Part shown: piece by piece, positions 47,801 to 61,545 of the stretch | How the letters are laid out: the number at the start of each line of letters is the position of its first letter | Numbering within the stretch: position 1 is the stretch's first letter | Translations under genes and position numbers: made by a program | From: Nepenthes gracilis | Taxonomy: Eukaryota; Streptophyta; Magnoliopsida; Caryophyllales; Nepenthaceae | Assembly (NCBI GenBank): GCA_033239525.1 | Contig: BSYO01000003.1 | Coordinates: forward strand, 9,790,001 to 9,854,000 | Length of the DNA stretch: 64,000 bases | Direction of reading: 5' to 3' | Notes under the pieces: generated by a model | What the model saw: only the letters and a program-made list of their open reading frames with translations | What the model was told of the DNA's origin: nothing | Databases searched by the model: none

Positions 47801-50685
47801 TTGCATTCTTCTTTGTCTTTTCCCCTTCAATTGTCTGAGGGAAAAAAAATTGATCTAGGTTGCTTACAATATTTCTTGTTGTCTTTCTCCTTTTTTACCC
47901 GAGTGTTTTTATGGGATCTTTTTTTTGTGGGAATGTGTGAATTGCTATCTTATAAATCCTCTGTATTTCTCTAAATGACAGACATGCTCATTTGATACGT
48001 AGGTGTACTTTACAGTTTATGAGCAAGTTAAAGGGGTACTGCCGTCACATGGTTAGTATTCCTGGCAATATTTATGTTATAAATTGTTTGATTATTTCTC
48101 TTTTTGTCTCTGTGATCTGTTCTTGATAATCTTTTTCTTAATGATGCGGCCAACTAGTTTCATGTGGGTTTTACATTGCATCATGTGTGTTGATCTAGGG
48201 GATGGTAGTGGACAGCTCACAATCAGGGCAAATATGATAGCTGCTTCTGTTGCTGGAGCTGCCACTGCTATTACAACTAATCCATTGTGGGTTGTTAAAA
48301 CCAGGCTCCAAGTAAGTTGGATATTGAGTCGTATGTTTTTCTGTTCCAACATGCTATTGGGATATAAATATGGAATTTCCATGCAATTCAAGCTTGCATA
48401 CATAGCTGAAATCTGCAGTTCTGATCGTCTTAATTATGTCAGAGAATTTTCATTGTTTCTCTATTGAATGTCCCATGCCATTTTACAAATTAGTGATCAT
48501 TGGGAAAATATTCTTGTTTTTCCATTTTATTATAGGCCGCACATCTTAGAGGATTAACTTTCTGCCTGGCATAATTAGAGCAGATGAATCAAGCTAGAGG
48601 TTCTTCCAATATGAGCCTTTCAAATACAACTTGCATACTGGTGGAGCTTTAGTGTGTGTAGTATTGACAAGGAGAATATCACGGACTAATATAGAGTAGG
48701 GTTGACAATGTCTGATACCACTTGCCAGCTCAATTTGAACTGAAATGAAGTTATTGAGTTGGTTGGGCAAAATGGACTCTTCTAGCTCTTCAATGAACAG
48801 GTTAATGTGCATGAACATGCAGAACTGAAAAATGCTGCAATTTATCCACACTTAATGAGAAAATAAAATAACCAAAATAACATTTCTATGTTATAAGGAT
48901 AAGGTTATGTATACTGAATCTCTGCGGACTGTATGATGTGGAAGTCTAGTGCATTTGCTCACCCTGTTTATAAGTAAATCATCCCTTAAAATCGAATATT
49001 GATGACTAGGCATGCCTTGGACAACGATAGATTTTCTAACCAAGTATTTGTTAGAGATTCTGCCAAGCAAAATTTTGTTAGAAGTACTAAAGGTTTTATT
49101 GCAGCAGACAAGGGTATTTTTTCTTCCGGTGAAAAATCTGATTGTGATTGACATGCATTCACCAATTTAGGTATCTCTCGAGACAGGTTCCCTTTTTCGG
49201 GTATGATAGTTTCCTAATGCGATCAATTTTTATCATACATGAAAATGTCTTAAATAATGTAGAGACCAAATAGCTTAATAAATTTTGATTACTGCATTCA
49301 AGAACCTGTTATTTTCATATGTATGTCTTGAATTAATCATGCATTTGAAATCAGAAGCCATCTTATTTTACTATCATTGTTTTTGGTTAATACGCATTAA
49401 AAAGTTTTTCTATAGATCCCGTTGGTCACTCAATAAATAAGCAGGGTTGTTTTCTGTACTTGAGTCAATAAGTAGGTTAAAATTTGACTTTATATAATAT
49501 ATGTCAATTTGACTTGGAGGTTCATATAATTTTTGCTTATAGCCAATTGAATTTGGCAAATGCAAGTTGTAACATTTTCCAAAAGATGAATAAAACGTTT
49601 TATGTGTTGCATGAATAGCGGATAACTATTGATTTTGTCTTTGTGCAAAATCCCCCTTCCATAGAACTTTGATTTCTTTTCCTGAGGTGAACTGTCGATT
49701 TTGTTTTCCTGCAGACGCAGGGGATGAGGTCTGATGTGGTTCCATATAGAAGCATACATTCTGCTTTAAGTAGGATAGTGCATGAGGAAGGAATTCCAGG
49801 ATTGTATAGGTAAGTACTTTCTAACGCGTAGTACATTGGTCCTTTTAAAGCTTAAACTGAGAGCTGTAGTAATTTGGATAGGTAGTTGAGCATAACAAAT
49901 GCTTCACAAATCCCACAATATATGAGTATGCCTTATTTGGCTCCCCCCCCCCCCCTTTTTTTGTTAATTTGTTTTATAATAATAATTTCTTGGTTTAAAC
50001 AGGGGACTTTTGCCTTCATTGGCAGGAGTAAGTCATGTTGCCATCCAATTTCCCACATACGAAAAAATCAAGTCCTATTTAGCAAGAAAGGGTAATTGGC
50101 TCATTTGATTTCTATATTCTTTGTCAGTAGTCTCAGATTTAGTGTGACATGTTTGTTTGGTTCCCAGGGGACACTACAGTTGACAAGCTGAGCCCGGGAA
50201 ATGTGGCAATTGCTTCTGCAATATCAAAAATAACAGCTTCTGTTACGACTTATCCTCATGAGGTATCCTTCTGGTTGAAATATTTCAGGAACTAAATGTA
50301 TGCATTCAAGCCAATACTGGTTCAGAAGTTACGTTTTTGGCAGGTTATACGGTCCAGGCTTCAAGAACAAGGGCAAGCTAGGAACCATGAGACTCGATAT
50401 ATGGGTGTCATTGATTGCATCAAGAAGATTTACCAAACGGAAGGTCTTCCTGGGTTTTATCGTGGGTGTGCCACGAATTTATTTCGAACCGTGCCATCAG
50501 CTGTCATAGTATTTACTAGTTTTGAGATGATACACAGGTTTCTGCAGCAGGTGCTACCTCCTCCGACAAAGAAGTTGTCAGCCCGACCTAAAATCGAAGG
50601 CCATGTCAAGCCTCGGCTGGCTGATGGAGATACAGGAGAAGAAAATGGCTCCCATTCACAGCAGCTACAACACCAATCAAGTTAA
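44878..50685 (+). CDS. NDT2: NAD+ transporter, mitochondrial carrier family (NDT2-like), nine exons
   Basis: Exons: 44878-44956, 45248-45343, 46675-46781, 48003-48051, 48199-48311, 49715-49809, 50003-50091, 50168-50262, 50344-50685. All introns are GT-AG and phases agree; the product is 354 aa. It has three carrier repeats with signatures PLDVIKTRL (residue 36), [10 protein letters not shown] (139) and PHEVIRSRL (239). Trp replaces the acidic residue in the second signature, as in the NAD/folate carrier subgroup. Blocks such as [25 protein letters not shown] and [10 protein letters not shown] match plant NAD+ carriers, which exchange NAD+ for ADP/AMP across an organelle inner membrane. A C-terminal tail of about 45 hydrophilic residues favours the longer NDT2 type over NDT1; organelle cannot be told from sequence alone. 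No damage was seen. Confidence 0.9.
49943..49962 (+). repeat. Poly-C/poly-T run in an NDT intron
   Basis: Thirteen C followed by seven T, about 40 bp before an exon, contributing to the pyrimidine tract of that acceptor. Length may be subject to sequencing error. Confidence 0.8.
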
Positions 50686-51234
50686 GGACTCCCGTCTAAA
50701 TTCATGTGGGTAACAAAGGGCCCGCTAATAGGAAGACACTAATATGATAATTGTGAAGTTATTGTATGATGATGAAAAGAATTTCTGCAAATTGGAATTG
50801 TTAAGACAAATGAGAAATTGAATAAAAAAAGATTGTATTTTTTTGAAAATGCAAAAATTAGCTTGGTTGATGCTGCCTTGTTGCTATTGTTGTATTGAGT
50901 TATTTGAAACTCAACACAACCTGTTAAGTTTAACGCAGATTTAAACTTCTTGATCATCGTCGAGCAGCAATAATAGCATGATGTTTGATAACCTAGCATA
51001 TGGAATGAATAATCTCAAGATTCTGAACATCAAGGTATAGAAATCTTTGCTTAAAGGCAACTAATGTAACAAAGCATAAGTCATTTAATTTGTAAGTTAC
51101 AGGGCCCACATCAAATTTCCCCATATTGCCTTTCGATCTCTATATCCGTACGAGTGTGACGTACAAACAAGAAGACGAGCGGAAAAAAATTTTGACTCAA
51201 GTTTTCATCTACCTTGACTTCAAAAAGCAAATCC
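50686..51234. other. Convergent 3' intergenic region
   Basis: 549 bp between the stop codons of two genes facing each other; it should hold both 3' UTRs and polyadenylation sites. No other feature recognised. Confidence 0.7.
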
Positions 51235-54200
51235 TCAACAGCTGGCGCCAGGCGTAGTAGACCTACTGACCCAGTTCCCCATCACAGAATTTGGCGATGA
51301 TGCTTGTTGAACATTCTTCAAAAGCCCCTCATTTGGCTCTCTCCTGTCCGACTCTCCATCATTCTTATTCATCTCCTTCACCTCCAACGCCTCATAATCT
51401 GCACTCTCAATCCTCTTCAAGGCCTCAAGAACCTCGTCCATGGAGGGCCGGAGTTCTTTATCTTGTTGCAAACATTGAAAAGCAAGCTCTGCTACCGAAG
51501 TAGTCATCCGTTTAACCTCATAATTTGACTCAAATCCAAGTCGTAGATCGACCAATTCGTTGAATCTACAACGTTGGATTCTGCTCATCGCATAGTCTGA
51601 TAAGTTAATTTCGTGACTGTTTCTACAAATATCAACAGCAGGCAATGACGATATTAACTCAATAAGCACAACCCCAAAGCTGAAAACATCGCTCTTGGTT
51701 GTCAGTTGGTAGCACCGGTAATATTCAGGATCAAGATAACCGGGCGTCCCTTGGGGTACAGTTGAGATGTGGGTTATATGAGTGGGGAATAGCCGTGACA
51801 GCCCGAAATCTCCCACTTTAACGTGAAAATTGTTATCCAAGAGAACATTGCCTGTCTTGACATCACGGTGTATGATATCAGAAGCATGGAGATAGGACAA
51901 TGCAGCAGCGGTCTCTATGCCAATTCTCATACGGATAGGCCACGTCAGTGATTCAGATTTTGCCCGATCACCGTGCAGATGATCAGCGACGGTTCCATTG
52001 GGAACATATTCATAGACAAGGAGTTGCTCATGGCTGCGGCGTGAAGTGCAACCATAAAGAGTTACGAGGTTCTGATGGCGTAAACGGGCAAGGATTTCTA
52101 CTTCATTCATAAACCGCTCCACCTGCTTATAGTTATTCTGATACAGGCGCTTGACTGCAACTTCCCTCCCATCTTTTAGTTTGCCTAGTAAGGAAGTCTC
52201 AATTGTGAGATATCATGAAGGGTGACACTGTCATCTTGACTATAAATTGGCTATTTTATGACGGGAGTGAACATTCTTATCTTCTTACCTTGATATACAG
52301 TTCCAGAGCCTCCATTTCCAAGCTCTCTTGTAGGATCAAAGTTATTTGTAGCTTCTTCAAGATCACTGTGGGAAAAAACTGGAACACCAAAATATCTACT
52401 GCGTCCATCAAGGTCTGAAGTTATTACACCAGAAGAAATGGACCTTGATAGCTTTGTTGAACCTAACTTGAGCTTGTCATGGTTCCATAAGCTAATAAGG
52501 GCGACCACCATGATTATCCCTCCGGGAATGACTGATGAAGGGAAAACCAGCAGTTACATTTTATTGTCTATTGGCACACAAAACGTTAAGAAGATATGTG
52601 AATAAATGGAGTCACTAAAAGATAATATAAAAAATGATATTTTTAAACTCTTGGAAACTGCACCTACACATTGGAATGCCATCTAAAATGGTTCGAACAC
52701 AAAATACAGGCCACCTAAAAGAACATGAAATAATGTGATCAAAAAATGTTTTTGATCTGCTCTTAGAAGATACTGCATTATATCAGGCGGAATAACGAGA
52801 TCCGATTGATATAATCAACCCAATTTATTGAAACTTAATAGTTAAGGCTTTGCAAGGGTTTAGTAAAGGAACAAAATGTAAATTCGTGTTTGAAAAGAGA
52901 CGTTACCTATTCCAAGGATGAGCCCCAATTTACTTTTTCCTGCAAAATAGAAGCATTAATTAACCATCATCTTCCTACAAGTTCGATATGAACATATATT
53001 GCAGCAACATGGCAGAGTGAACAGTAAGAATTGGGATGTGCCCATTATCACTTGGTCAATATTCTGAGCGAAAATCTCTGCACAACTCGGCCTTAATAGC
53101 TAATCAAATGGAAAAAATGGGGCTATCCAGATAAGGAGGAGAGATTCTGCCATTATGCAGAAGTTAAGTTGTGAAATGGGAAAGAAGTATAATCCATTTC
53201 TTCACCCTTTTTACAGTTTGTGCACTGAAGATCTTTACATTGGCGTGGCCTTCATCAGCAACACAGTCAGGACAATTACAAGATAAGCGATAAAAGGATA
53301 ATTAAAAACATTGGAGGCCATTTAGGAAGACTAAGGTCATCACCTGCATCACAATTTGGATGTCCAGCAAAGGATTCATCATGAAAAACATTTTGAAAGA
53401 AATGGATGAAATTGGGACGATGAACATTTCCAGCGGCAGCGAAATTTTAAAGAGTTATTGGAGGTGGGTTTCTAAAAACCATTGATCTTGATATCTATCA
53501 TGCCCCTCAAGGAAGGGCAGCCCTCTGAAGGACAAATTTAAAATGTAAATCAAAATGATTTTCATTATATCAAAAATGGAAGCGTAACCAAATCAAGCTG
53601 CTGCTTCTATACTAGATCTTCAATGCCACAAATTCCACATAAATTAATGTAGCAGGTCTTAATTTTCAGATTCTGACTGTTTTGTGTAGCTTCCGAAATG
53701 AATTTATTGTAATTTACTGAATAAATTTTCTTCAAAATGCTTACAAAGCATCTCCTTATTGGGTTTGATCACTCCCGTATGGGTAACTTAATAAACAGAT
53801 AAGTCATCGGTGGATCACACAGGTTTTGTGTGATGTGGCAATTGTTAGAGTGGCAATTGCTGGAGGGGCAACTGCCAGAGTTAGAAGCCCGGTCAACAGG
53901 ATGTTGACTGGCTGAAAAAGGAGATGAATTTCTCCGAAGAGGATTTCTCCGGTGTAGATTTTCGGAGTGTAGATGCTGAAGTGGAAATCCGGAGAGGACT
54001 AGCCGGGCAAAGTGGCCAGTCAACAGGTTGACCGGTTGAAGGTGCGCGAAATACACTTTGCTAATATGAGACAAAGTGACTGTCAACCGGGTTGACTGCC
54101 TGAGGAGGTAAATGGTCGGTCAACGGCTCGACCGGCAAAGGAGGCAAAATAGCCTGCTGAAGGCGCGCAGAATTTGCCGGTTGCATTATAAATTCGGTCA

Positions 54201-55970
54201 ACGTCCGTCGACCGGCTGGTGAAGGCGGACGGAATTTGCTGTGGTGCGGAAACGGCCGAGGTATGGAAACGACCGTGGTGTAGAAAACAGCCAAGGTGCA
54301 GACATTAACGACCGAGGACATAGAATAATGTCCAAGGTCGTTGTCATTGTCTGGAGACATTAAGAAATGCCCGAGGGACCTCGATGATGGCTTTGCTGAA
54401 TCTGCAAAGTTTGCGTACCAGAGTTGGTAGCCGTCAAAAGAGAGAAAGGCGACATCTGCCTAGGCAGTTTTTCAAAATGATAGTTAATCTTCAGAGCTGA
54501 TATCTGATTGGCGAAAAAGGTTAACGTCTCCCAATAGGACGGCACATGGTAGAGTTGACGACGGGTTATAGAGTTGGTGGCAGGTGTTTGCTTACACGTA
54601 ATCTACCTATTGGGCAGATGGTCTCCAAAGAAATTAGTATATATACATATATGCATGTTGGGCATACGGTAAACAAGATGAAGTCTATGGGCTGTAAAGT
54701 CCAAAGAGACAAAATCTAGTTGAGGCGGTGAAGTCATAGCGGTAAAATCTAGGAGTGTGTGAAAAAGAAAAGAGAATAGAGTGCACCACCGGTGAAAAGA
54801 AAAGGAGAAGAAAAACAGAAAGATAAGAGCGAATGAGAATTTCCTTTCTTACTCTGGATAGGTTTTTCTTAGTCTGTCTTGGGTGTGTAGCAAATACTCT
54901 ATTTCGAGATTTTTATATCCAATTTTTCTTATAGTAGACTTATTATAGATTAAATATTCCGTAATTTTTTTATACAGTTTGTAAAGGATTTCTACATAAA
55001 GCTTGTATATTCCTCCTCTTCCTTCCATTATATGCTTGTGTGCATTCCTGCTGACCGGCCTTTTCCCCCCCAACACTCCTCTTATTGGCAATGGCAGTAT
55101 ACATAAAGGGACAGAAGACTTACTTGTGGGTTTACAGCTGACTTCATGAGGCCTATCAGGGCAGAAACACTGAAACTGGGAAACATTGTAGTTGAATCCA
55201 CATCGCCCACCGCTCTCGTAGCAGACGGTACAATTATCAGCAGTCCAATTCAGAGTAATTCCCCTCCTCAACACACCTTTAATATCACTACCACCCTCAC
55301 CTTCATACGGCACCGAAACTACACTAGTACAATTACTAGCCTCCTCTTTCCAATCTCCATCTTCATCGTAGGCCGCCCAAATAGTCCGATTTCCATTTCC
55401 TCCAATACACGTAAAATTCGACAGTCTTTTGGCTACCGATTTTGAGCAACCATGCAACAGACTGAGCCAGCGCAAACTGGAGTTGGAAACAAACTTGAAA
55501 TTCCCGTAATCCATGTCTGCGGTCAAGTTATGAATCGAAGAAACATAGCCACAATTGAAATACAGAAAGGCAGAGTTGGTGAGCGACAGAGATTGGTTGC
55601 CGTACGAGATATTACCAACCGTGTAGCTATCGCCATTAGAGAGATTGAGAGTTGGGGAATTGTTCTGGCAAGAGATTTGAAAGCCAGGGTAGCCGCAGTA
55701 GGATGGCTGCAGACCTTGAATATAGAAAGGATACGTGATATTTAGGTTTCCACATTTCCTGGGAGTGCAGGCTTGGTAGCCTGGGTCTAGCGACAGGGAA
55801 TCATATGGTAAGAGGAGGAAGATTAAAAGGGATAGGGATCTCATTAGAGGATGGAAAGATGGCCCTGCGATGGCGGAGAGGCTGCTATGCTTCATTTTTG
55901 GGAACTTGTTTCTTGCCGGAGGAAAGTGCATGGAGTTGATGAGAGATAAGAACGAAAAAGCAGATAGCAA
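51235..55970 (-). CDS. LRK10L1: LRK10-like/WAK-type receptor kinase, four exons
   Basis: Exons on the minus strand: 55970-55124, 52939-52907, 52531-52289, 52184-51235; phases agree and the product is up to 690 aa. A signal peptide is best seen from the internal Met at 55844 ([13 protein letters not shown]), so the true start may be there. The ectodomain is a Cys-rich galacturonan-binding type ([19 protein letters not shown] from residue 68) followed by a WAK-associated region ([20 protein letters not shown]). A membrane segment lies at about 287-308. The kinase has [12 protein letters not shown] (364-375), Lys386, HRD with Asp482 and DFG with Asp500, so it looks active. Such proteins sense wall fragments or act in defence and ABA signalling; the ligand is unknown. 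A solo LTR sits in the first intron. Confidence 0.9.
53757..55075. mobile_element. Probable solo LTR in the receptor-kinase first intron
   Basis: The segment has inverted ends TATTGGG (53757, probably an altered TGTTGGG) and CCCAACA (ending 55075) and is flanked by CTCCT on both sides (53752-53756 and 55076-55080). It is 1319 bp, has no coding frame of note, and contains repeated GGTCAACAGG/GGTTGACTGG-type motifs between 53890 and 54220. LTR-like ends plus a 5-bp duplication fit a solo LTR left by recombination. The right end is only 48 bp from the exon-1 donor. The family was not assigned. Confidence 0.7.
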
Positions 55971-58360
55971 CGAGAGGAGCAGGAGGAGAAAATGTTGACC
56001 ATCGGAGTTTTCAAAAAGAGAGCCGTGAAGGTGGGGAACGGATTTTCCCCTCTGACTATCATTATATTGGTTGACTTTCCTTCATCTCAGACCGTTGATT
56101 CCTTGCTTGCCTCCATCTTAGACCGTTGATTCCTTGCTGCCCCGTTGTAATTTCCCGTAATAAAATTATTTTTTTCATATAAATAAATAATTTTTGAATA
56201 AATTATAATTGTATTTGCAAATATATATATAATTTTTTTTAAAAAAAATAATTATTTTAAAATAAATAAAATTATAACGAAAAGAGCGAGAATGTTCGAT
56301 CCAAAATGAAGCAATTTTGGGAAAACCGTTTACTTTTATTAAATCAATTGTTAATCGTTTACTTTTGTCAAATTAATTGTTAATTGTTTTAGTAAAAGAT
56401 GAAAGTGATAGCACGATGGACGGAGATGCCATTTTGAAAAACTTAACTTATTTTGAAGGAAAATATATATATTTTTTTTTCTTTTTCTCTCATTTATAAA
56501 TTTATGACTTTTTTAAGTATATATTTTTATAAAAAAAATTGTACTTAATAAAAAATTGCATATTTTTTATAATATTATTTTTGAAGTATTTCGTTGTGTA
56601 CATCAATAATTTATTCTTAAAATTAAAAAATTTTATTATTTTTTTATAATACTAACATAACAAATATAATTAATATACTGTCATTGCTATGGATAATAAT
56701 AATAATATACTTTTCTAAGTTACTTTTCTAAGCTTAAAATGTTAAAAATTGTATATTTTATTATGGGTTTCGTATCAATTAATATGGAAAAAGATATTTG
56801 TGTTATGATTTTTAAAAGTTACAAGGGCGTCTATATAATATTTTTATGCTTTAATTTGACTTTATTATAATCTTGATTTGATATAATCATAAATAAAATT
56901 AATTAATACGCTGTTAATTACGTATGTGCTTAGAATATTTTTGCATTAAAGTCAAATGTATCAATTTTGCAAAATTATTAAAAGGATAATATGATAATTT
57001 TCACCATTAGTCAAAAATTATTCTTTGATATCATAAAATAATAATTAAAATATACCACAATAATAATAAATATGTATTTATATGCATATGATTAATACAT
57101 ATTAAAACATAATAAATATGTATGTATATGTATATAAATACATATTTATATGCATATAATTAATAAAATAAATAATAATAATAATAATAATTAATTATGT
57201 ATGGAACTGAGTCTTTATACTCTATTTGTATGACAATCTAAACCCTTAACTATTAAATCTGGCCCGAACTGTTCATGCAAAAAAAAAAAAATCACAAACA
57301 TGAAATCATTAAAAGTCTATCATAATTTCAACATTCACGATAATAAATTTATCATCTTAATTATACATCAAGCAAATATCTACTAAAACAAAACTACTAA
57401 GAATTTATGGGTTGTAATTCAAAATAAATCACCAAACCTTTATCAAAATACTTCTGATGTATCTCTGTTGATATAATAGCAAACAATCTTCAAAATCCTC
57501 TCTAATTAGAAGTCCTGCGATAAAAGTAGAATCACCTACTAACTCTATATAATCAACTTAATTCAAAGTCAATACAATATAGGGATGAACCAAATACCTT
57601 ACAAATGATAATAATGAAGAATGAATAATGAACAATATATATCTCAAATATGCAAAGTAAAAAATATAAAAATCACAACAATAATATAAAATGTAATAAT
57701 AAGTCTATATAATAATTTATAACTTGTCATAACTACAACTCAAATGTAAAAGTAATGCAAGTCTTGCAGAATCCTTATACTACAAAGATAATAAGATTTA
57801 TCAATAACAGGTAGAATTTTTTCAGAATCTAACATCACAAGAAATAAAAGAAATCTTTTAGTCCGAATCTTAACATGAACGACCTGAATATCAAATAATA
57901 ATAAATAATACGAATTTTATCGAATCTGGATGCCATAGTGTCCGACCCATGAATTTTACCGAATATAACTCATAAATCCCATTGAATCTCATACTCAATA
58001 GGTATCAACAACAATAAGGTATCACGAAAAATTTTCTAAATTTTATTCTACCTCTGTGATTCAAAGGTTATATATTTATATTCCCAACGATTGAATAAGT
58101 AAATAATGTTATCCATAATATCCTCACTATCTTTACAATCCTTACAGAGACTATAACCTCATCATATTCAAACCATCTATGATAACTCTAACCAATAATA
58201 TCCATAATATCATTTTTTACGATGATCATATCACTGTAAGTATCCACCCATACTAAATAATATACCTCATAATATTTTAATATATATATATTTATTTATT
58301 TATTTTCCATCTTATATATTACACATAATAAAAAAATATATTTACATTTTAAGTAAATAT
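55971..58360. other. Intergenic: receptor-kinase promoter and AT-rich DNA
   Basis: The first 180 bp are likely 5' UTR and promoter of the kinase gene; TTGACTTTCC and GTTGACC strings are compatible with W-box cores. There is a partial duplication of CAGACCGTTGATTCCTTGC at 56087-56107 and 56129-56146. The rest, to 58360, is very AT-rich, with TA/AAT-rich runs and no coding frame I can support. Confidence 0.5.
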
Positions 58361-59640
58361 ATATTTGCAACAAACCATTTCTCTCTCTCTCCTACTTCAA
58401 CTGCTTCCCCAATCTTTTTTTCCGTTCTTTTTCCTTTTTTCTCTATTTTCTTATTTTCCTTTTTCTTTTCTCCTTTCTTTTCTTTTTCCTTCTATTCCCC
58501 TTTTCTTCCATCTGCTTTCGTCCTTCTCTACTGCCATCCTAATTTCTCCTTCGAAGTAGGAACCGGACCGCAAATCGGTGAGGTGCAACGGCGCCAACGG
58601 CTAAGTATTTTAATATTTCTTTATCCTTCGATTTCGATCGGTCTCACTCTCTTCCTCTCTCTTAAGCCATGTAGAAACTCAAGTAAATATGGAAAAACAT
58701 TTGCAAACGGAAAAAAATAGCAAAAATATGGAAAATCACCTGCAAATAGTGGTAAAATAGGGAGTATCACTGACGTTAAATTTATTCCATGGTGACGATG
58801 GTGTCCCGGCAATGGCTCCAGCGATGGCAGCAATGGACGGCAATCGAATAGATACTGATCCATTCGTTTTTTCTTCTTTTCCTTCGACTCGACTGTCACT
58901 ATTTTTTCTCTTTCTCTTTCTTTCTCTTCGTTCTTTCTTTGGTTTCTCGGCTCTCACACCCTCCATGGCTTAAATAATATTATGAGAAGTGTCAAATTTT
59001 GTTACGGGCCTCTTCAATGTTCCCTCGAGTGCACCTCATGGCCGGATCACTGCTACTCGTAGGAGCACTTGGATTTTCCAAATTTCCCAGAAATCTCCTA
59101 ATTATGTTTAATTTTTATTTTCTGTTTTTGCTGTTATTTTCCTCCCAGTTTACTGGGCTGTTATGCCTGATTAGTTTTCCATTCTGTTATTTTTTTATAA
59201 TTGTTTTTAGTTGCATATGCATAGCGCTACTGGCCACATGGACTGTCTAACACTGTATATATAACCGTCCTGGGTGATGAGAATGGAAAGAAAAGATATT
59301 CCCTCTTGTCTTTATTCTTCTATTTTTCTGTCTCTTCCCGTCCCCTCTTCCCCTGTCATCGGCCTTCCTTTCCCTTTCCCTTCTTTTCCCAAACATTCCC
59401 TTTCTTTGCTCTCTATTCTCTCTCTCCCCGTCTACCTGTTCCCTGTTTCTCAGCTTTCCCTTCTCCCTCTCTCTCCCTGTCATTTTCCTTTTCCTTTTCC
59501 TTTCTCCCTGCTTCCTTCCTCTGCCGAACTCTCCCCTTCCCGGTCTCCTCCTCTGTTTTTTCCGTCAACCTTCCCTTACCGGTGCCATCACCGCCTGTGA
59601 ATGCATCTAAATAATATTATGAGAAGTGTCAAATTTTGAT
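58361..59640. repeat. Pyrimidine-rich region bounded by a 31-bp direct repeat
   Basis: Strong C/T strand bias at about 58380-58560 and 59300-59570. The sequence TAAATAATATTATGAGAAGT (plus 11 more identical bases) occurs at 58971-59001 and again at 59608-59638. ORFs here encode only Ser/Pro/Phe-rich low-complexity chains and are not credible genes. Confidence 0.6.
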
Positions 59641-61545
59641 TACTTCCAATGTCATCTAAACAACAAAAGATAATGACGAGTTGTTTAATATTCGTGCGAG
59701 GGTCGGCTGAAAATCAGTTAAAGGTTAACAGAATTGTGTATGACAAACACCTGATTTATACTTGTGAGCCGATTCTAGATTGGAGGTTGCCTAAGGTGTG
59801 TTCGAGGAAGTGCTCGTATGTCAATTTCAATAGGTTGGCGCACGACACATACCTGACTTGCGCTCGAGCGCCGCATCTGATATAAAATCGTGCCTGATAC
59901 GATTCTAGGGTAATTTGAAAATCATTTCTCACACAATCAACATCGCACAGAGAGATAAGAGAAAGAGGTTTGACATCAGGTTGAGATTCGATTTAAGTTC
60001 TATTCTTCGTCAAAGTTGATTACGTTGTTTTTAGTAGATTTCTAAAGTATATTTCATTTGGTACTCTTATTTCTCGTTATACTTTATATTGTGAGTTGCT
60101 AGATGTGTTGAGACAATGGTAATCAACAATTCTTCATTTGGAATTATAGTGAAGAGATTTCAAAGAAAATTATTTATAATTGACGCTCTTGTTATAGTTA
60201 ATTTGTTTAAAATTTATTTCGTAATTTTTTCTAAGTTAAAAAGAATTTTTTATGTTGAAAATGTTATACATTATTATATTTTTATACTCGTGAATTTAAT
60301 AATTAACGTTTAAAAGGAATTCAAGTTTTACTTCATTGTGTCGTGTTGTTTGTGTTTTGATTGAACCCTAACAAAAAGTAAGTCGTTGCATTCTATGAGT
60401 TGGTGGGAATACGTACTGCAGAATGAAATTAGTTGGGAGAAATCATCCGATTGCATGGTAAGAAAAGCAAGTGATGGAACGGAAGACACATTTGGCAGGG
60501 GGTGAATCGAGAGGGTGCTGGTGAGAGAGCCGGGTAAGGGGCTGTCGGGGAAAAGGTACGGGCTTCAAGAGGAATGAGAGAAATGTGGCAATGGAGAAAG
60601 ATTTTATCAATTAATTAATTAAATTAATTATATTATATTATATTATTATTATCTCGTTATATTATTGTTATTATTATATATTTTAACTTAATTCATAAAA
60701 AAAAAATTCTAATATTTATTACATAATTTATGCATGTGTATGTAAATTGTACATGTATATATACAAGAGTTTGATGATGTGCGAAAATAATTAATGTGTG
60801 TGTATACATATATGTGTGTGTAAGAATACAGGGAACATAAGTATATGTATATACGTATGCTGTATTAGTGTATGTATAAACACACACACATATATATAGA
60901 AGGCAGGAGTATATATGTGTAAATATATATTAGCATGTGATGTTTAAGTCCGTATTTATGTATATTTAAATATAAAAAAAATGAAATAAATAAAATACTA
61001 CAAGATTAGGAGGCTCCAATAGAATAGAGGTAATTTTGTAGTCATATCTTAACTCGAACCTACTTAAGACTAAAGGGGAGAAACTCTAAAGGAGGCAAGA
61101 CATCCAAAAAAAGAGAAACATAAATATAATCCTCTCGATAATATCTCAAATTTATAGATAAGCTAATAAATTAAATATCAATAAATTAATCAATCAAATC
61201 AGTGAGATATCCACACAACATATATGGCCGGTTGGAGGAGACCGTGGTCACAGGATGGTGCGATGGCAGTGAGAGTTAGCGCAAGCCTCACCAACACATG
61301 TTTGCAATGATTAACAAGAAGAGAGAACATGGAATAGTATAGCTGCACTAGCATATGTCATAGGTGAGCCACATTAGAGAACAACAGGCTGGAGTTGATT
61401 TCTGACCATAATGGTATTAATCCCTATATGCAAAATCACTTCGAGATAAACATGAGGTAACTACCTAATAGGAAAAGGTCCTCCCTGAGGTTAGGGGTGT
61501 CCAGTAAATTAGCTGTGCAATTGAACACACTCCATTTTGATGTGT
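59641..61545. other. Intergenic, AT-rich with a TCGAG-motif tract
   Basis: 59760-59890 contains TTCGAGGAAGTGCTCG and GCGCTCGAGCGCC motifs like those near 17330 and 22710. 60600-60960 is AT-rich with TG/TATG microsatellite-like runs. No gene recognised. Confidence 0.5.

Noticed and set aside
55146..55745. Plus-strand frames opposite receptor-kinase exon 1
   Set aside because: Shadows of the Cys-rich ectodomain on the minus strand.
58365..58559. Phe/Ser/Pro-rich frames in pyrimidine tracts (also 59274-59614)
   Set aside because: Pure consequence of C/T strand bias.
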